Origin: Mesorhizobium sp. WSM3626
GTDB taxonomy: Bacteria > Pseudomonadota > Alphaproteobacteria > Rhizobiales > Rhizobiaceae
Assembly: GCF_000513935.1 (NCBI RefSeq)
Contig: NZ_AZUY01000003.1
Span: 324 to 64,323, forward strand
Reading direction: 5' to 3'
Length of the DNA: 64,000 bases
The notes beneath the pieces were generated by a model. It was not told the origin of the DNA. It searched no databases and saw nothing but the letters and a program-made list of their open reading frames with translations. The stretch's first letter is position 1; each line of letters starts with the position of its first letter. The translations under genes were made by a program, and so were the position numbers. Positions 38,453 to 47,418 of the stretch are shown in pieces.

Positions 38453-38458
38453 CCGTCC

Positions 38459-39394
38459 ATGCATCCAGCTTTTTCGGTCGTTTTCTTCACCACTGCCACG
38501 GGTGCCGGCTATGGGCTGCTCGCGCTGCTCGGCGTGCTCGGCCCGCTCGGCTTCATCGCACCCGATTTCTGGCCGGGCTTCGTCGGCATGGGGCTGGCGC
38601 TCGGCCTGATCACCGCCGGCCTGTTGTCGTCGACCGGGCATCTCGGCCGACCCGAACGTGCCTGGCGGGCGTTCTCGCAATGGCGCAGTTCATGGTTGTC
38701 ACGCGAAGGCGTCGCCTCGGTCGCCACCTTCATTCCCGCAGGCCTTTTCGGGATCGGCTGGATCTTCCTTGGCCGCCTCGATGGCTGGGTGGCGGCCACA
38801 GGCGTTCTGGCCACCGTCGGCGCCATGGCCACCGTGTGCATGACCGGCATGATCTATGCCTCGCTGAAGCCGATTGCGCAGTGGCACAGCCCCTACACCT
38901 TGCCCGGCTATCTCATCTTCTCGGCGATGAGCGGCAGTGTGCTTGTCAACGCCCTGCTGCAAGGCTTTGCGCTCGGCTCAACGATCCCGCTTGCAGCTTC
39001 CGTACTGCTCACCCTGCTTGGCTGGGGCTGGAAGCTGGCGACCTGGCGTTACAACGACCAGCTTGAAATCCAGACCAATGCCAACACCGCGACTGGGCTC
39101 GCCGGCGGCACTGTACGATCCCTGGAATGGCCGCATACCGAGGAAAACTACCTGCTCAAGGAAATGGGCTTCCGCATCGCGCGCAAGCACAGCGCGAAGT
39201 TGCGCCGGGTCACGCAGGCGCTGGCCTTCGGTTTGCCAATCCTGCTGCTGATCGCCGCCTTCGCCTTGCCGTGGCCGTTTGCGGCGGTGTCGTCGGCGCT
39301 CGCCGCGATCGTCCAGTTCGCCGGCATGCTGGTCGAACGCTGGCTGTTCTTCGCCGAAGCCAAGCACACGGTCATGCTCTATTACGGGCGATAG
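38459..39394 (+). CDS. soeC: Sulfite dehydrogenase SoeC, membrane anchor
   Basis: A 311-residue DmsC/NrfD-like anchor with about eight hydrophobic segments (for example AGYGLLALLGVLGPLGF and LITAGLLSSTGHLGRPE), belonging to the DmsC family of quinone-reducing anchors. It completes the three-gene operon. The start ATG at 38459 lies 6 bp after soeB. A DmsC-type anchor also occurs in other CISM enzymes, so naming depends on its partners. Confidence 0.85.
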   Translation: MHPAFSVVFFTTATGAGYGLLALLGVLGPLGFIAPDFWPGFVGMGLALGLITAGLLSSTGHLGRPERAWRAFSQWRSSWLSREGVASVATFIPAGLFGIGWIFLGRLDGWVAATGVLATVGAMATVCMTGMIYASLKPIAQWHSPYTLPGYLIFSAMSGSVLVNALLQGFALGSTIPLAASVLLTLLGWGWKLATWRYNDQLEIQTNANTATGLAGGTVRSLEWPHTEENYLLKEMGFRIARKHSAKLRRVTQALAFGLPILLLIAAFALPWPFAAVSSALAAIVQFAGMLVERWLFFAEAKHTVMLYYGR

Positions 39395-39578
39395 AGGGTA
39401 AGACGCTGGGCCAAGCATAATCTTGATCCGAACCCGGAAATGAAAAACGTGACAGAATGCCCAAGCGTGCCGGCTGGTTGGCGGATAGCCGCGAATCCCA
39501 ACATTGACTTGGGCTGGGACGTCAATGATTTTGTTGTCGTTCGATAGCGTCGTCGCAGGACCAACATTAGGAGATCAA

Positions 39579-40358
39579 GTGACGAACTCCACTGCTGCCT
39601 CTAGTTCAGCATCACTGTTCCCATGGGCGTTTTGCTTTGCCTGGATCTTGGTTTTTTTACCTCACAATTCTTTGGCAGGCGGCGTCGAAGCCGACGCCGC
39701 CTTTGAAGCGAAGAACTATACAGAAGCGTACAAAGAATGGGCGGCTCTCGCCCAAAAAGGCGATGTTACTGGACAATTCAATGTCGGTTTTCTGTATTCC
39801 AGGGGACTTGGTGTTCCACTGGATTATTCCAAAGCTGCGGAATGGTGGGGTAAGGCGGCGGATCAGGACATGGCAGTGGCTGAGTTAAATCTTGGACTTT
39901 TGTATTCCTGGGGTAAGGGCGTTCCGCTGGATGACACCAAAGCGGCGGAGCTATGGCGCAGGGCGGCGATCCAGGGTTTGTCAGAAGCTCAGCAATATCT
40001 TGGATATGTGTATTCCGTCGGGAAGGGAGTGCCCCAAAGTGGGGCGGACGCAACTCTTTGGTTAACCAGAGCAGCGGAGCAGGGTAACGTTGACGCGCAA
40101 ATTAATCTCGGCGCCGCTTATCTAACCGGCGAAATTGTAGATAAAAACCCCAAGCTGGCCTTTCATTGGTACGAAAGGGCTGCGCAACTGAACAATGGCA
40201 AGGCCCAATTCAACGTGGGATTGATGTATCTTAAAGGCGTTGGAGTTGAGCAGAATGCAGACGTTGCGGTCCAATGGCTGAAACGCTCGGCAGCCCAGGG
40301 ATACCATGGCGCGGAAGAAGCGCTTGATCGCGTTCAAGCTGCGCTTAAGAAAACTTGA
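39579..40358 (+). CDS. Secreted Sel1-repeat protein of atypical composition
   Basis: A 259-residue protein with a probable signal peptide (about residues 1-35, core FAWILVFLP) followed by about six Sel1-like repeats with the A-x-x-G-x-G pattern (VGFLYSRGLGVPLDYSKA, LGLLYSWGKGVPLDDTKA, LGYVYSVGKGVPQSGADA). I choose GTG 39579 because AGGAG lies 5 bp upstream and the signal peptide begins there; the ATG at 39504 lacks one. The coding sequence is visibly richer in A and T than its neighbours, suggesting horizontal acquisition. Sel1 repeats mediate protein contacts; the partner is unknown. Confidence 0.8.
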   Translation: MTNSTAASSSASLFPWAFCFAWILVFLPHNSLAGGVEADAAFEAKNYTEAYKEWAALAQKGDVTGQFNVGFLYSRGLGVPLDYSKAAEWWGKAADQDMAVAELNLGLLYSWGKGVPLDDTKAAELWRRAAIQGLSEAQQYLGYVYSVGKGVPQSGADATLWLTRAAEQGNVDAQINLGAAYLTGEIVDKNPKLAFHWYERAAQLNNGKAQFNVGLMYLKGVGVEQNADVAVQWLKRSAAQGYHGAEEALDRVQAALKKT

Positions 40359-40382
40359 GCTCGCCAAGAGCTCCCGACGATC

Positions 40383-41099
40383 TCAGCCCGGCCTCAGCAT
40401 CGAGCCTGAAATCGCGAAGATGCGGTCCGCGCCGAGCATATAGGCCATCAGCGTCTCCGGCCGAAACAGGCCGGCATAGGCGCGATCGAGCACGTTGAGC
40501 GAACCGGTATAGGCACCGAAGGCCGGCATGATCATGCGGCCGCCGTCGCCGGCAAAGCAGCGCCGCCGCACCGAACGGCCTTGCTGCACGATGCGGGCGC
40601 AAGGATGGAGGTGGCCCGATATTTCACCCTCAACCCGCACTTTCGATGGCTCGTGCCGGAACAGCAGCGAGCCTATGGCCAGTTCCCGCACGGTCTCGCC
40701 GGGCAGGTCCGCGGGCGCTTCCGGGTCGTGATTGCCGGCCACCCAGAACCAGTCGCGGCCTGCCATCAGCGCTTCCAGCCGTTCGCGGAAGCTCGAATGC
40801 ATGCGCTCGGCGCCGCCGCCGTCGTGAAAGGAGTCACCCAGGCTGATGACGATCGACGGCTGGTAGTCTGATATGACCGCCTGCAGCCGCAGGAGGGTCG
40901 CGCCGGTATCGTAGGGTGGGATCAGCGTGCCGCGCCTTGCCAGCGACGACCCCTTCTCCAGATGCAGGTCCGATACTGTCAGCAGCCTGAGCTCGGGAAA
41001 ATAGAGCACGCCGCGCGGATCGCAGACCGCGCGCTCGCCCGCGATGCCGACAAGGTCGGCCTCGGCGATCAGCGACGCGCGCGCCAGCGAAAAGTTCAT
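40383..41099 (-). CDS. pdeM: Ligase-associated endonuclease PdeM
   Basis: A 238-residue metallophosphoesterase of the PdeM family (DNA damage response, partner of an Lhr-like helicase). The calcineurin-type metal motifs are present in order: TVSDLHLEKGSS, GDSFHDGG, GNHDPEAP and the GHLHP histidine near the C-terminus. It overlaps the helicase gene upstream by four bases (41096-41099), so the two are translationally coupled. The usual companions, a DNA ligase and an exonuclease, are not in the window. Confidence 0.85.
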   Translation of the reverse strand: MNFSLARASLIAEADLVGIAGERAVCDPRGVLYFPELRLLTVSDLHLEKGSSLARRGTLIPPYDTGATLLRLQAVISDYQPSIVISLGDSFHDGGGAERMHSSFRERLEALMAGRDWFWVAGNHDPEAPADLPGETVRELAIGSLLFRHEPSKVRVEGEISGHLHPCARIVQQGRSVRRRCFAGDGGRMIMPAFGAYTGSLNVLDRAYAGLFRPETLMAYMLGADRIFAISGSMLRPG

Positions 41100-43630
41100 T
41101 CGTCAACCATCCCGGGCCCCATGGCCTCTTCGACCAGCGTCGCCGCATCCATCAGCAGCGTTTCATCGGCCTCGCCGTTCACGGGCATCTTGCCGATCTC
41201 GAGCATGATCGGCACGGCAAGCGGCGATATCTGTTCGAGCGCCTTATGCATGATTCTACCCTGGATGCGCGAGAGCATGTCGGCAAGTCTGCTGACATCG
41301 AGCAGGCCGGTCGCCGCATCGGCACGCGTCGCCTGAAGCAGGATGTGGTCCGGCTCATGGCTGCGCAGCACATCGTAGATCAGGTCGGTCGAAACGGTGA
41401 CCTGGCGGCCGCTCTTCTCCTGACCGGGGTGGCGTTTTTCGATCAGGCCCGAGATCAGCGCGCAATTGCGGAAAGTGCGCTTGAGAAGCCAGCTATCTGC
41501 CAGCCAGGCTTCGAGATCATCGCCCAGCATATCCTGGTCGAACAGCGCGCCGAGTGAAGGTTTCCTGGCTTTGAACATCGCGCCCATGTCGCCCAGCGAC
41601 CATATGGCGAGCGCATAGTCAGTGGCGACAAAGCCGAGCGGCCTGGCGCCCGTCCTGTCGAGGCGACGGGTGAGCAGCATGCCAAGCGTCTGGTGCGCCA
41701 GCCTGCCCTCGAAGGGATAGGCGACCAGATAGTGGCGGTTGCCGCGTGGAAAGGTCTCGATCAGCAAATCGTCGCGCTTGGGCAGCATCGATTTGTCCGA
41801 CTGGAACCGCAGCCAGTCGGCCACTTGCTCCGGCAGCTTCTTCCAGCGCTGCGGATCGTCCAGCATGATGCGGACCTGCTCGGCAAGGTAGGTCGAGAGC
41901 GGAAACTTGCCGCCGCCATAATAGGGCACCTTGGCGTCGCTGCCGGGCGCGTTCGAGACGAAGCATTCATTTTCGCGGATGCCTTCGAAGCGCAGTACCT
42001 TGCCGGCGAACATGAAGGTATCGCCATGCGTCAAGGTTTCGAGGAACGCCTCCTCGATCTTGCCGAGCACGCGGCCGCCGTGCGACGCCGAGCCTTTGCT
42101 GCCGGCCTTGACGTAACGCACGTTGAGCGCGGGCACCTCGATGATGGTGCCGACATTCAGCCTGTATTGCTGGGCAACGCGCGGATTGGATACGCGCCAC
42201 AGTCCATCCTTGTTCAGGCGGATGCGGGCGTAGCGCTCATAATTCTTCAGCGCATAGCCACCGGTGGCGACGAAATCGATGACGCGGTCGAATGTCGGAC
42301 GATTGAGGCCTGAATAGGGTGCCGCCGTTCGCACTTCTTCATACAGGTCATCGGCTCGGAACGGTGCGCCGCAAGCGCAGCCGAGCACATGCTGCGCCAG
42401 CACGTCGAGCCCGCCATCGACCAGCGGCGGCGTATCCTGGGCGCCGAGATAATTGGCGTCGAGTGCGGCCCGGCATTCCAGCACCTCGAAACGGTTGGCG
42501 GGAATCAGGATCGCCCTCGACGGCTCATCCATGCGGTGGTTGGCGCGGCCGATGCGCTGCGCCAGCCGGCTGGCGCCCTTCGGAGCACCGACATGCACGA
42601 CCAGATCGACATCGCCCCAGTCGATGCCGAGATCGAGCGTCGAGGTGGCGACGATGGCGCGCAGCGCGTTCTCGCCCATCGCCTTCTCCACGCGCCGGCG
42701 CTGGGCGACGTCGAGCGAACCATGGTGAAGCGCGATCGGCAAGGTGTCCTCGTTGACGCGCCACAACTCCTGGAACAGCAGCTCCGCCTGGCTGCGCGTG
42801 TTGACGAACAGCAGGGTCGTCTTGTGGCGCTTGATCTCGCGGTAGATTTCCGGCGTGGCGTAGCGCGCCGAGTGCCCCGCCCACGGCACGCGCTCCTCGG
42901 AATCGAGGATCGAGATTTCGGGCTTCGCACCGCCCGTCACAGTGATCAATTCCGCCATATCACCCGGCGGGTTCTGGCTGACCAGCCAGCGCCGCAATTC
43001 GCCCGGCTCGGCCACCGTCGCCGACAGGCCGATCGTCTGCAGGCCAGGGACGAAGCTGCGCAGCCGCGCCAGCCCAAGCGCCAGCAGATGGCCGCGCTTC
43101 GACGTCACCAGCGAATGCAACTCGTCGAGCACGACATAGCGCAGATCCTCGAAGAAGCGCCTCGCATCGCCTGCCGCGATCAACAGCGCCAGTTGCTCCG
43201 GCGTGGTGAGCAGGATATCGGGCGGCGCAAGCTTCTGGCGCTGGCGCTTGTGGGCGGGGGTGTCGCCGGTGCGCGTTTCGATGGTGACGGGCAGACCGAT
43301 CTCCTCGACCGGCTTGCCGAGATTGCGCTCGATGTCGACGGCCAACGCCTTCAGCGGCGAGATATACAGCGTGTGGATACCGCGCCGCGCCTGGCCTGGT
43401 TTTCGCCTCGGCCTGACGGCCAGTTCGGTCAGCGACGGCATGAAGCCGGCCAGCGTCTTGCCGGCGCCGGTCGGCGCGATCAACAGCACAGATTGCCCGG
43501 CCTGGGCCTTCGCCAGGAGTTCGATCTGATGCGCGCGCGGCGACCAGCCTTTCTCGCCGAACCATTCTACGAATGGCTCGGGCAAGACGACGGCGGCATT
43601 CTGGTCTGCGAGGCGCGGCAGCTCGGTCAC
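41096..43630 (-). CDS. Ligase-associated Lhr-like DEXH helicase
   Basis: An 844-residue superfamily 2 helicase of the DNA-damage DEXH family. Motif I is APTGAGKTLAGF, motif II is DELH (VLDELHSL), and the C-terminal core carries TSTLDLGIDWG and RIGRANHR. It probably acts on branched or nicked DNA together with PdeM. The two genes overlap as an ATGA/TCAT coupling on the minus strand. NlpC/P60 gene lies downstream in the same direction at a 66-bp gap. Confidence 0.9.
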   Translation of the reverse strand: MTELPRLADQNAAVVLPEPFVEWFGEKGWSPRAHQIELLAKAQAGQSVLLIAPTGAGKTLAGFMPSLTELAVRPRRKPGQARRGIHTLYISPLKALAVDIERNLGKPVEEIGLPVTIETRTGDTPAHKRQRQKLAPPDILLTTPEQLALLIAAGDARRFFEDLRYVVLDELHSLVTSKRGHLLALGLARLRSFVPGLQTIGLSATVAEPGELRRWLVSQNPPGDMAELITVTGGAKPEISILDSEERVPWAGHSARYATPEIYREIKRHKTTLLFVNTRSQAELLFQELWRVNEDTLPIALHHGSLDVAQRRRVEKAMGENALRAIVATSTLDLGIDWGDVDLVVHVGAPKGASRLAQRIGRANHRMDEPSRAILIPANRFEVLECRAALDANYLGAQDTPPLVDGGLDVLAQHVLGCACGAPFRADDLYEEVRTAAPYSGLNRPTFDRVIDFVATGGYALKNYERYARIRLNKDGLWRVSNPRVAQQYRLNVGTIIEVPALNVRYVKAGSKGSASHGGRVLGKIEEAFLETLTHGDTFMFAGKVLRFEGIRENECFVSNAPGSDAKVPYYGGGKFPLSTYLAEQVRIMLDDPQRWKKLPEQVADWLRFQSDKSMLPKRDDLLIETFPRGNRHYLVAYPFEGRLAHQTLGMLLTRRLDRTGARPLGFVATDYALAIWSLGDMGAMFKARKPSLGALFDQDMLGDDLEAWLADSWLLKRTFRNCALISGLIEKRHPGQEKSGRQVTVSTDLIYDVLRSHEPDHILLQATRADAATGLLDVSRLADMLSRIQGRIMHKALEQISPLAVPIMLEIGKMPVNGEADETLLMDAATLVEEAMGPGMVDE

Positions 43631-43696
43631 CCGCCAGAGGTAGCGCGGCGGCGCGCAATCGCCAAGCAGAATCGGAACAAAAGGGGATCGAAAGCC

Positions 43697-44557
43697 TTAC
43701 GGCCGCCGGAACCCCATCGGCACGCCATAGAGATAACCGATGCGGGCGATGGCTTCCTTCAGACCTTCGCGCGACACCAGCATGGTGTGGCCGTTGGCGT
43801 GGATCATGGTCTCGGCGTCGGTCATGATGGCGACATGGCCTTTCCAGAACACAAGGTCTCCACGTCGCAGCCCCGTAAAGTCGGGGCCGGGCTGAAGCGG
43901 CTCGCCGACCGACACGGCCTGCATGTCGGAATCGCGCAGCACATCCTCGCCGGCCATGCGCATGGCCAGTTGCACCAGGCCGGAGCAATCGATGCCGAAG
44001 CCGGAAACACCGCCCCAGAGATAGGGCGTGCCGAGAAACGTCTCGGCCACGGACACATAGTCGCCGGCCACTTCGCCGATCGGGCGCAGATGGCCAGCGA
44101 TCACGGCTTCACCGGAGGGCAGCAGTGCATAGTGCGTGCCGCGCGTTTCGGCGGCACCCGTCACGGTTACCCTTGATCCCATCGACAATTGCCCGGCAAT
44201 CGGAAAGCGCAGATCGGGACCGGGATACAGGAACGTGCGCGGCACCGAGACGATATGGGTGGGCGCATGGTCCCGCTCGCCCAGCATGGTGTCGGCGACA
44301 TAGCCGACATAGCCGTCTCGCTCGGCCTGGATCCAGGCCCAGCCTTCTCTATCCTCGAAAACCAGCACATCGTCGCCGAACAGAGCTTGCGTGTTGACGC
44401 CCGAATCCAGCGCCGGCGCCTTGCGGATATCGGCCACCGGGACCGAAATCCGCGCCGGCCGGCCCGCTACGAAACGGTCGGCAGCGACCTCTCCTTTCAA
44501 CCTGGCATCGGCGAGATCGGAGCGGAAGGCGTGCAGGCGGGGGTCGTGGGCGGTCAA
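43697..44557 (-). CDS. NlpC/P60-family peptidoglycan peptidase
   Basis: A 286-residue C40-family cysteine peptidase. Catalytic Cys is in IDCSGLVQLAMR (about residue 190) with His in KGHVAIMTDA and HANGHTM; the N-terminal half carries SH3-like segments (about residues 35-150) of the kind that bind cell-wall peptides. No signal peptide is obvious, so it may act on recycled muropeptides in the cytosol. The MarR gene follows upstream on the same strand. Confidence 0.85.
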   Translation of the reverse strand: MTAHDPRLHAFRSDLADARLKGEVAADRFVAGRPARISVPVADIRKAPALDSGVNTQALFGDDVLVFEDREGWAWIQAERDGYVGYVADTMLGERDHAPTHIVSVPRTFLYPGPDLRFPIAGQLSMGSRVTVTGAAETRGTHYALLPSGEAVIAGHLRPIGEVAGDYVSVAETFLGTPYLWGGVSGFGIDCSGLVQLAMRMAGEDVLRDSDMQAVSVGEPLQPGPDFTGLRRGDLVFWKGHVAIMTDAETMIHANGHTMLVSREGLKEAIARIGYLYGVPMGFRRP

Positions 44558-44587
44558 ATCGGCAATCCAGTTAGATAGGAAAATTGT

Positions 44588-44938
44588 TCAGATCGGCAGG
44601 TCGTGGGCCTTGGCAATGATACCATCGCCGAAGCGCTCGACAAAGAGCGCGCCTTCGACAGTGCGCTTGATCAGGACGTTGCGCTTGTCGAGCTCGTCGC
44701 GATGACGCGACACCAGCTTCAGCGCGCCCATCGTGTCGAGCGCGCGCGTGATGACCGGCTTGGTGACGTTGAGGCGGGCGGCGAGCCCGCGCACGGTGTG
44801 CGGCGGCGGATCGAGATAGATGGTGAACAGGATCGCCGTCTGCCGCATGGTGAGATCGGGCGCATCCTCGCGCACCTGCGACAGCATCACTTGCTGCCAC
44901 AGTCGCAAGGCCTGGCTCGGGCGCATCACAATCGACAT
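44588..44938 (-). CDS. Short MarR-family regulator
   Basis: A 116-residue winged helix-turn-helix regulator of the MarR class. The DNA-binding core is residues about 35-100 (HTVRGLAARLNVTKPVITRA and the wing around VSRHRDELDKRN). It lacks the longer terminal helices of many MarR dimers, so its dimerisation may differ. It lies directly behind the NlpC/P60 gene with the aminopeptidase gene upstream. Target and ligand unknown. Confidence 0.8.
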   Translation of the reverse strand: MSIVMRPSQALRLWQQVMLSQVREDAPDLTMRQTAILFTIYLDPPPHTVRGLAARLNVTKPVITRALDTMGALKLVSRHRDELDKRNVLIKRTVEGALFVERFGDGIIAKAHDLPI

Positions 44939-45008
44939 CGCACCAGCATCACGGCAAATTGTTTCGGTTCCGTTTCAGTTTCAGCAATTTGCCGGCTCTG
45001 CTTGCACA

Positions 45009-46373
45009 TCAGGCATAGCGCGTCGAGATGATCCGCTCCAACGCGCGGATGCCTTGCGCCTCGCCACCGGCAGGGCCGTAGGGGCGGTCGGCGGGGTTCC
45101 AGGCGAAGATGTCGAAATGCGCCCAGCTTGCCGTCTTCTCGACGAAGCGCTTGAGGAACAGCGCGGCCGTGATCGAGCCGGCGAAACCGTCTGTGGTGAC
45201 GTTGTTGATGTCAGCGATCTTCGACGACAGTTTCGCGTCGTAGGGCCGCCACAGCGGCATGCGCCACAGCGGGTCCTCGACCGCGATGGAGGCGGCCGCC
45301 AGCTCCGCGGCAAGCGCCTCGTCATCGGTGTAGAAGGGCGGCAGGTCGGGACCCAGCGCGACGCGGGCTGCTCCGGTCAGGGTCGCCATGTCGACCAGGA
45401 TCTGCGGTTCCTCTTCGTCGGCAAGCGCCAGCGCGTCGCCCAGCACCAGCCTCCCTTCCGCGTCCGTATTTCCGATCTCGACTGATATGCCCTTGCGGCT
45501 CGCCAGCACGTCACCCGGGCGGAAGGCATTGCCGGCAATCGAATTCTCGACCGCGGGGATCAGCACCCGCAGCCGTACGTTGAGCCCGGCCGCCATGATC
45601 ATCGAAGCCAGGCCAAGCACGTTGGCCGCGCCGCCCATGTCCTTCTTCATCAGGAGCATGCCCGGAGAAGGCTTGATATCGAGGCCACCCGTATCGAAGC
45701 AGACACCCTTGCCGACCAGGGTCACCTTCGGCGCGCCTTGCTGCCCCCATGTCAAGTCGATCAGGCGCGGCGCATCGGACGACGCACGACCGACGGCGTG
45801 GATCATCGGGAAATTCTGTGTGAGCAGGTCGTCGCCCTTGATGACGGAGACTTCGGCCTTGTGGGTCCCAGCCAGGACCCGCACTGCCCTCTCCAGATCG
45901 TCCGGCCCCATATCGTTGGTCGGTGTGTTGACGAGGTCACGCGTCAGGAAAACGCCGTCGGCGATGCGGCGAACGCGCTGCGCATTGACGCCGGCCGGCA
46001 ATTCGAAGCGCAGCGCCTTGCCCGGCTTCTTGCCATAGCGGGTAAAGACATAGCCGCCGAGCGCCAACGCGATCGCCGCCAATTCAGGCTCGGTCGGCGC
46101 CGAGGCGAAGTGCCAGTCGCCTTCGGGCAGGGTTTTCGACAGCGCGCCCAGACCGAGCGCGCCTTCACCGTCGCCAAGACCGAACATGGCGCCGCCGAGC
46201 GCGCCGTTTTCGCCGGGCACGGCCAGCGTCCTCCCGGCCTCGCCGGAAAAACCGTTTGCCTTGGCCCAAGCGACAATAGACGGCGACAGACCGGCCGCGT
46301 CCAGCCCGTCCCTGGCGACCAGATGGATCGGCAGCGGGTTCTTCAGCTTGTTCTCGACCAGTTCCACGGACAT
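45009..46373 (-). CDS. M17 leucyl aminopeptidase family protein
   Basis: A 454-residue cytosolic metallopeptidase of family M17, releasing N-terminal residues from peptides. The bimetal-site signature NTDAEGRLVLGDAL is intact, together with the upstream catalytic lysine region (LVGKGVCFDTGGLDIK). It is somewhat shorter at the N-terminus than typical PepA. An 8-bp-arm palindrome containing TTAA halves lies about 40 bp upstream, between it and the divergent TPR gene. Confidence 0.9.
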   Translation of the reverse strand: MSVELVENKLKNPLPIHLVARDGLDAAGLSPSIVAWAKANGFSGEAGRTLAVPGENGALGGAMFGLGDGEGALGLGALSKTLPEGDWHFASAPTEPELAAIALALGGYVFTRYGKKPGKALRFELPAGVNAQRVRRIADGVFLTRDLVNTPTNDMGPDDLERAVRVLAGTHKAEVSVIKGDDLLTQNFPMIHAVGRASSDAPRLIDLTWGQQGAPKVTLVGKGVCFDTGGLDIKPSPGMLLMKKDMGGAANVLGLASMIMAAGLNVRLRVLIPAVENSIAGNAFRPGDVLASRKGISVEIGNTDAEGRLVLGDALALADEEEPQILVDMATLTGAARVALGPDLPPFYTDDEALAAELAAASIAVEDPLWRMPLWRPYDAKLSSKIADINNVTTDGFAGSITAALFLKRFVEKTASWAHFDIFAWNPADRPYGPAGGEAQGIRALERIISTRYA

Positions 46374-46413
46374 CAGACGTTTCTCCTGCCGAACTCGCTC
46401 GAGTCGGCGTTTC

Positions 46414-46434
46414 TTAACCCTCCGTTAGGGTTAA
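46414..46434. promoter_or_regulatory. Palindrome with CtrA-like spacing
   Basis: TTAACCCT (46414-46421) and AGGGTTAA (46427-46434) form perfect 8-bp arms with a 5-bp spacer. It also reads as TTAA-N7-TTAG, one mismatch from the CtrA motif. It lies between the divergent aminopeptidase and tad TPR genes. Confidence 0.45.
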
Positions 46435-46498
46435 CAGAATATTTCTGCTGGAGGGAAGATGGCCACGCAATGGCCACGCGCATGAATGGAGGCCCAGG

Positions 46499-47335
46499 GT
46501 GCCGATGCCGACCAACCGCACGATAAACATCCGGGGAAAGCGGCTCATCACCACGGCATTCATGCTGGCGCTCGCGGCAGGTGTCGCGGGATGCGCAACC
46601 GACAAGCTCACCACCGGCTCGATCGGACGCACCAGCGGCAAGCCGCTGGAGACGATGTCGGCGGGAGAATTGCACAACGCCACTGCCGCTCTTGGCCAGT
46701 CCTATGCGAGGAACCCCACCGACAAGCGAATCGCCACCAATTTCGCGGCGGCGCTGCAGATGGACGGGGATGCCGACCAGTCGCTCGCCGTGATGCGCAA
46801 GCTGGCGATCGCCTATCCCAAGGACCGCGACGTACTCGCCGCCTATGGCAAGGCGCTGGCCGCCAACGGCCAGTTCGAGGCGGCGCTCGATGCGGTGCGC
46901 CGCGCACAGACGCCGGAATATCCCGACTGGAGGCTGGTGTCGGCGGAGGCGGCCATCCTCGATCAGACCGGCCAGAAGGACGAGGCGCGCCAACTCTACC
47001 GCAAGGCTCTCGAACTCAAGCCGAACGAGCCCTCGATCCTTTCCAATCTCGGCATGTCCTATGTGCTGGAAGGGGATCTGCGCACCGCCGAGACCTATAT
47101 GCGGTCGGCCGCCCAGCAGTCGAACGCCGACAGCCGGGTGCGCCAGAACCTGGCGCTTGTTGTCGGCCTGCAGGGTCGTTTCGACGAAGCCGAGAAGATC
47201 GCCTCGCAGGAACTTTCCCCCGAACAGGCACAGGCCAACGTCGCCTATCTCAGGCAGATGCTGGCCCAGCAGAACGCCTGGAGCCAGCTCAAGGACCAGG
47301 ACAAGGCGAAACCGGCGAAAACCGCCACCAACTGA
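46499..47335 (+). CDS. TadD-like TPR lipoprotein of the tad locus
   Basis: A 278-residue protein with an N-terminal lipobox (AAGVAGC) and tetratricopeptide repeats (about residues 75-230; RANSTARL-type helices), as in TadD assembly lipoproteins. The start is GTG at 46499, because GGAGG lies 6 bp upstream, with the ATG two codons later as an alternative. It probably sits on the outer membrane face of the periplasm and helps secretin assembly. It is convergent with tadC across a clear bidirectional terminator. Confidence 0.78.
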   Translation: MPMPTNRTINIRGKRLITTAFMLALAAGVAGCATDKLTTGSIGRTSGKPLETMSAGELHNATAALGQSYARNPTDKRIATNFAAALQMDGDADQSLAVMRKLAIAYPKDRDVLAAYGKALAANGQFEAALDAVRRAQTPEYPDWRLVSAEAAILDQTGQKDEARQLYRKALELKPNEPSILSNLGMSYVLEGDLRTAETYMRSAAQQSNADSRVRQNLALVVGLQGRFDEAEKIASQELSPEQAQANVAYLRQMLAQQNAWSQLKDQDKAKPAKTATN

Positions 47336-47360
47336 TCGCCGCGGGCTTACCGCAAATCGT

Positions 47361-47391
47361 AAAAGCCGCGCTCGATTGCAGCGCGGCTTTT
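47361..47391. terminator. Bidirectional terminator
   Basis: AAAAGCCGCGCT (47361-47372) and AGCGCGGCTTTT (47380-47391) form a 12-bp stem with A and T ends on both sides. It sits between the convergent TadD-like gene and tadC and can terminate both. Confidence 0.85.
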
Positions 47392-47418
47392 TGTCTCCGC
47401 AGACGGATTCTGCGTTGG

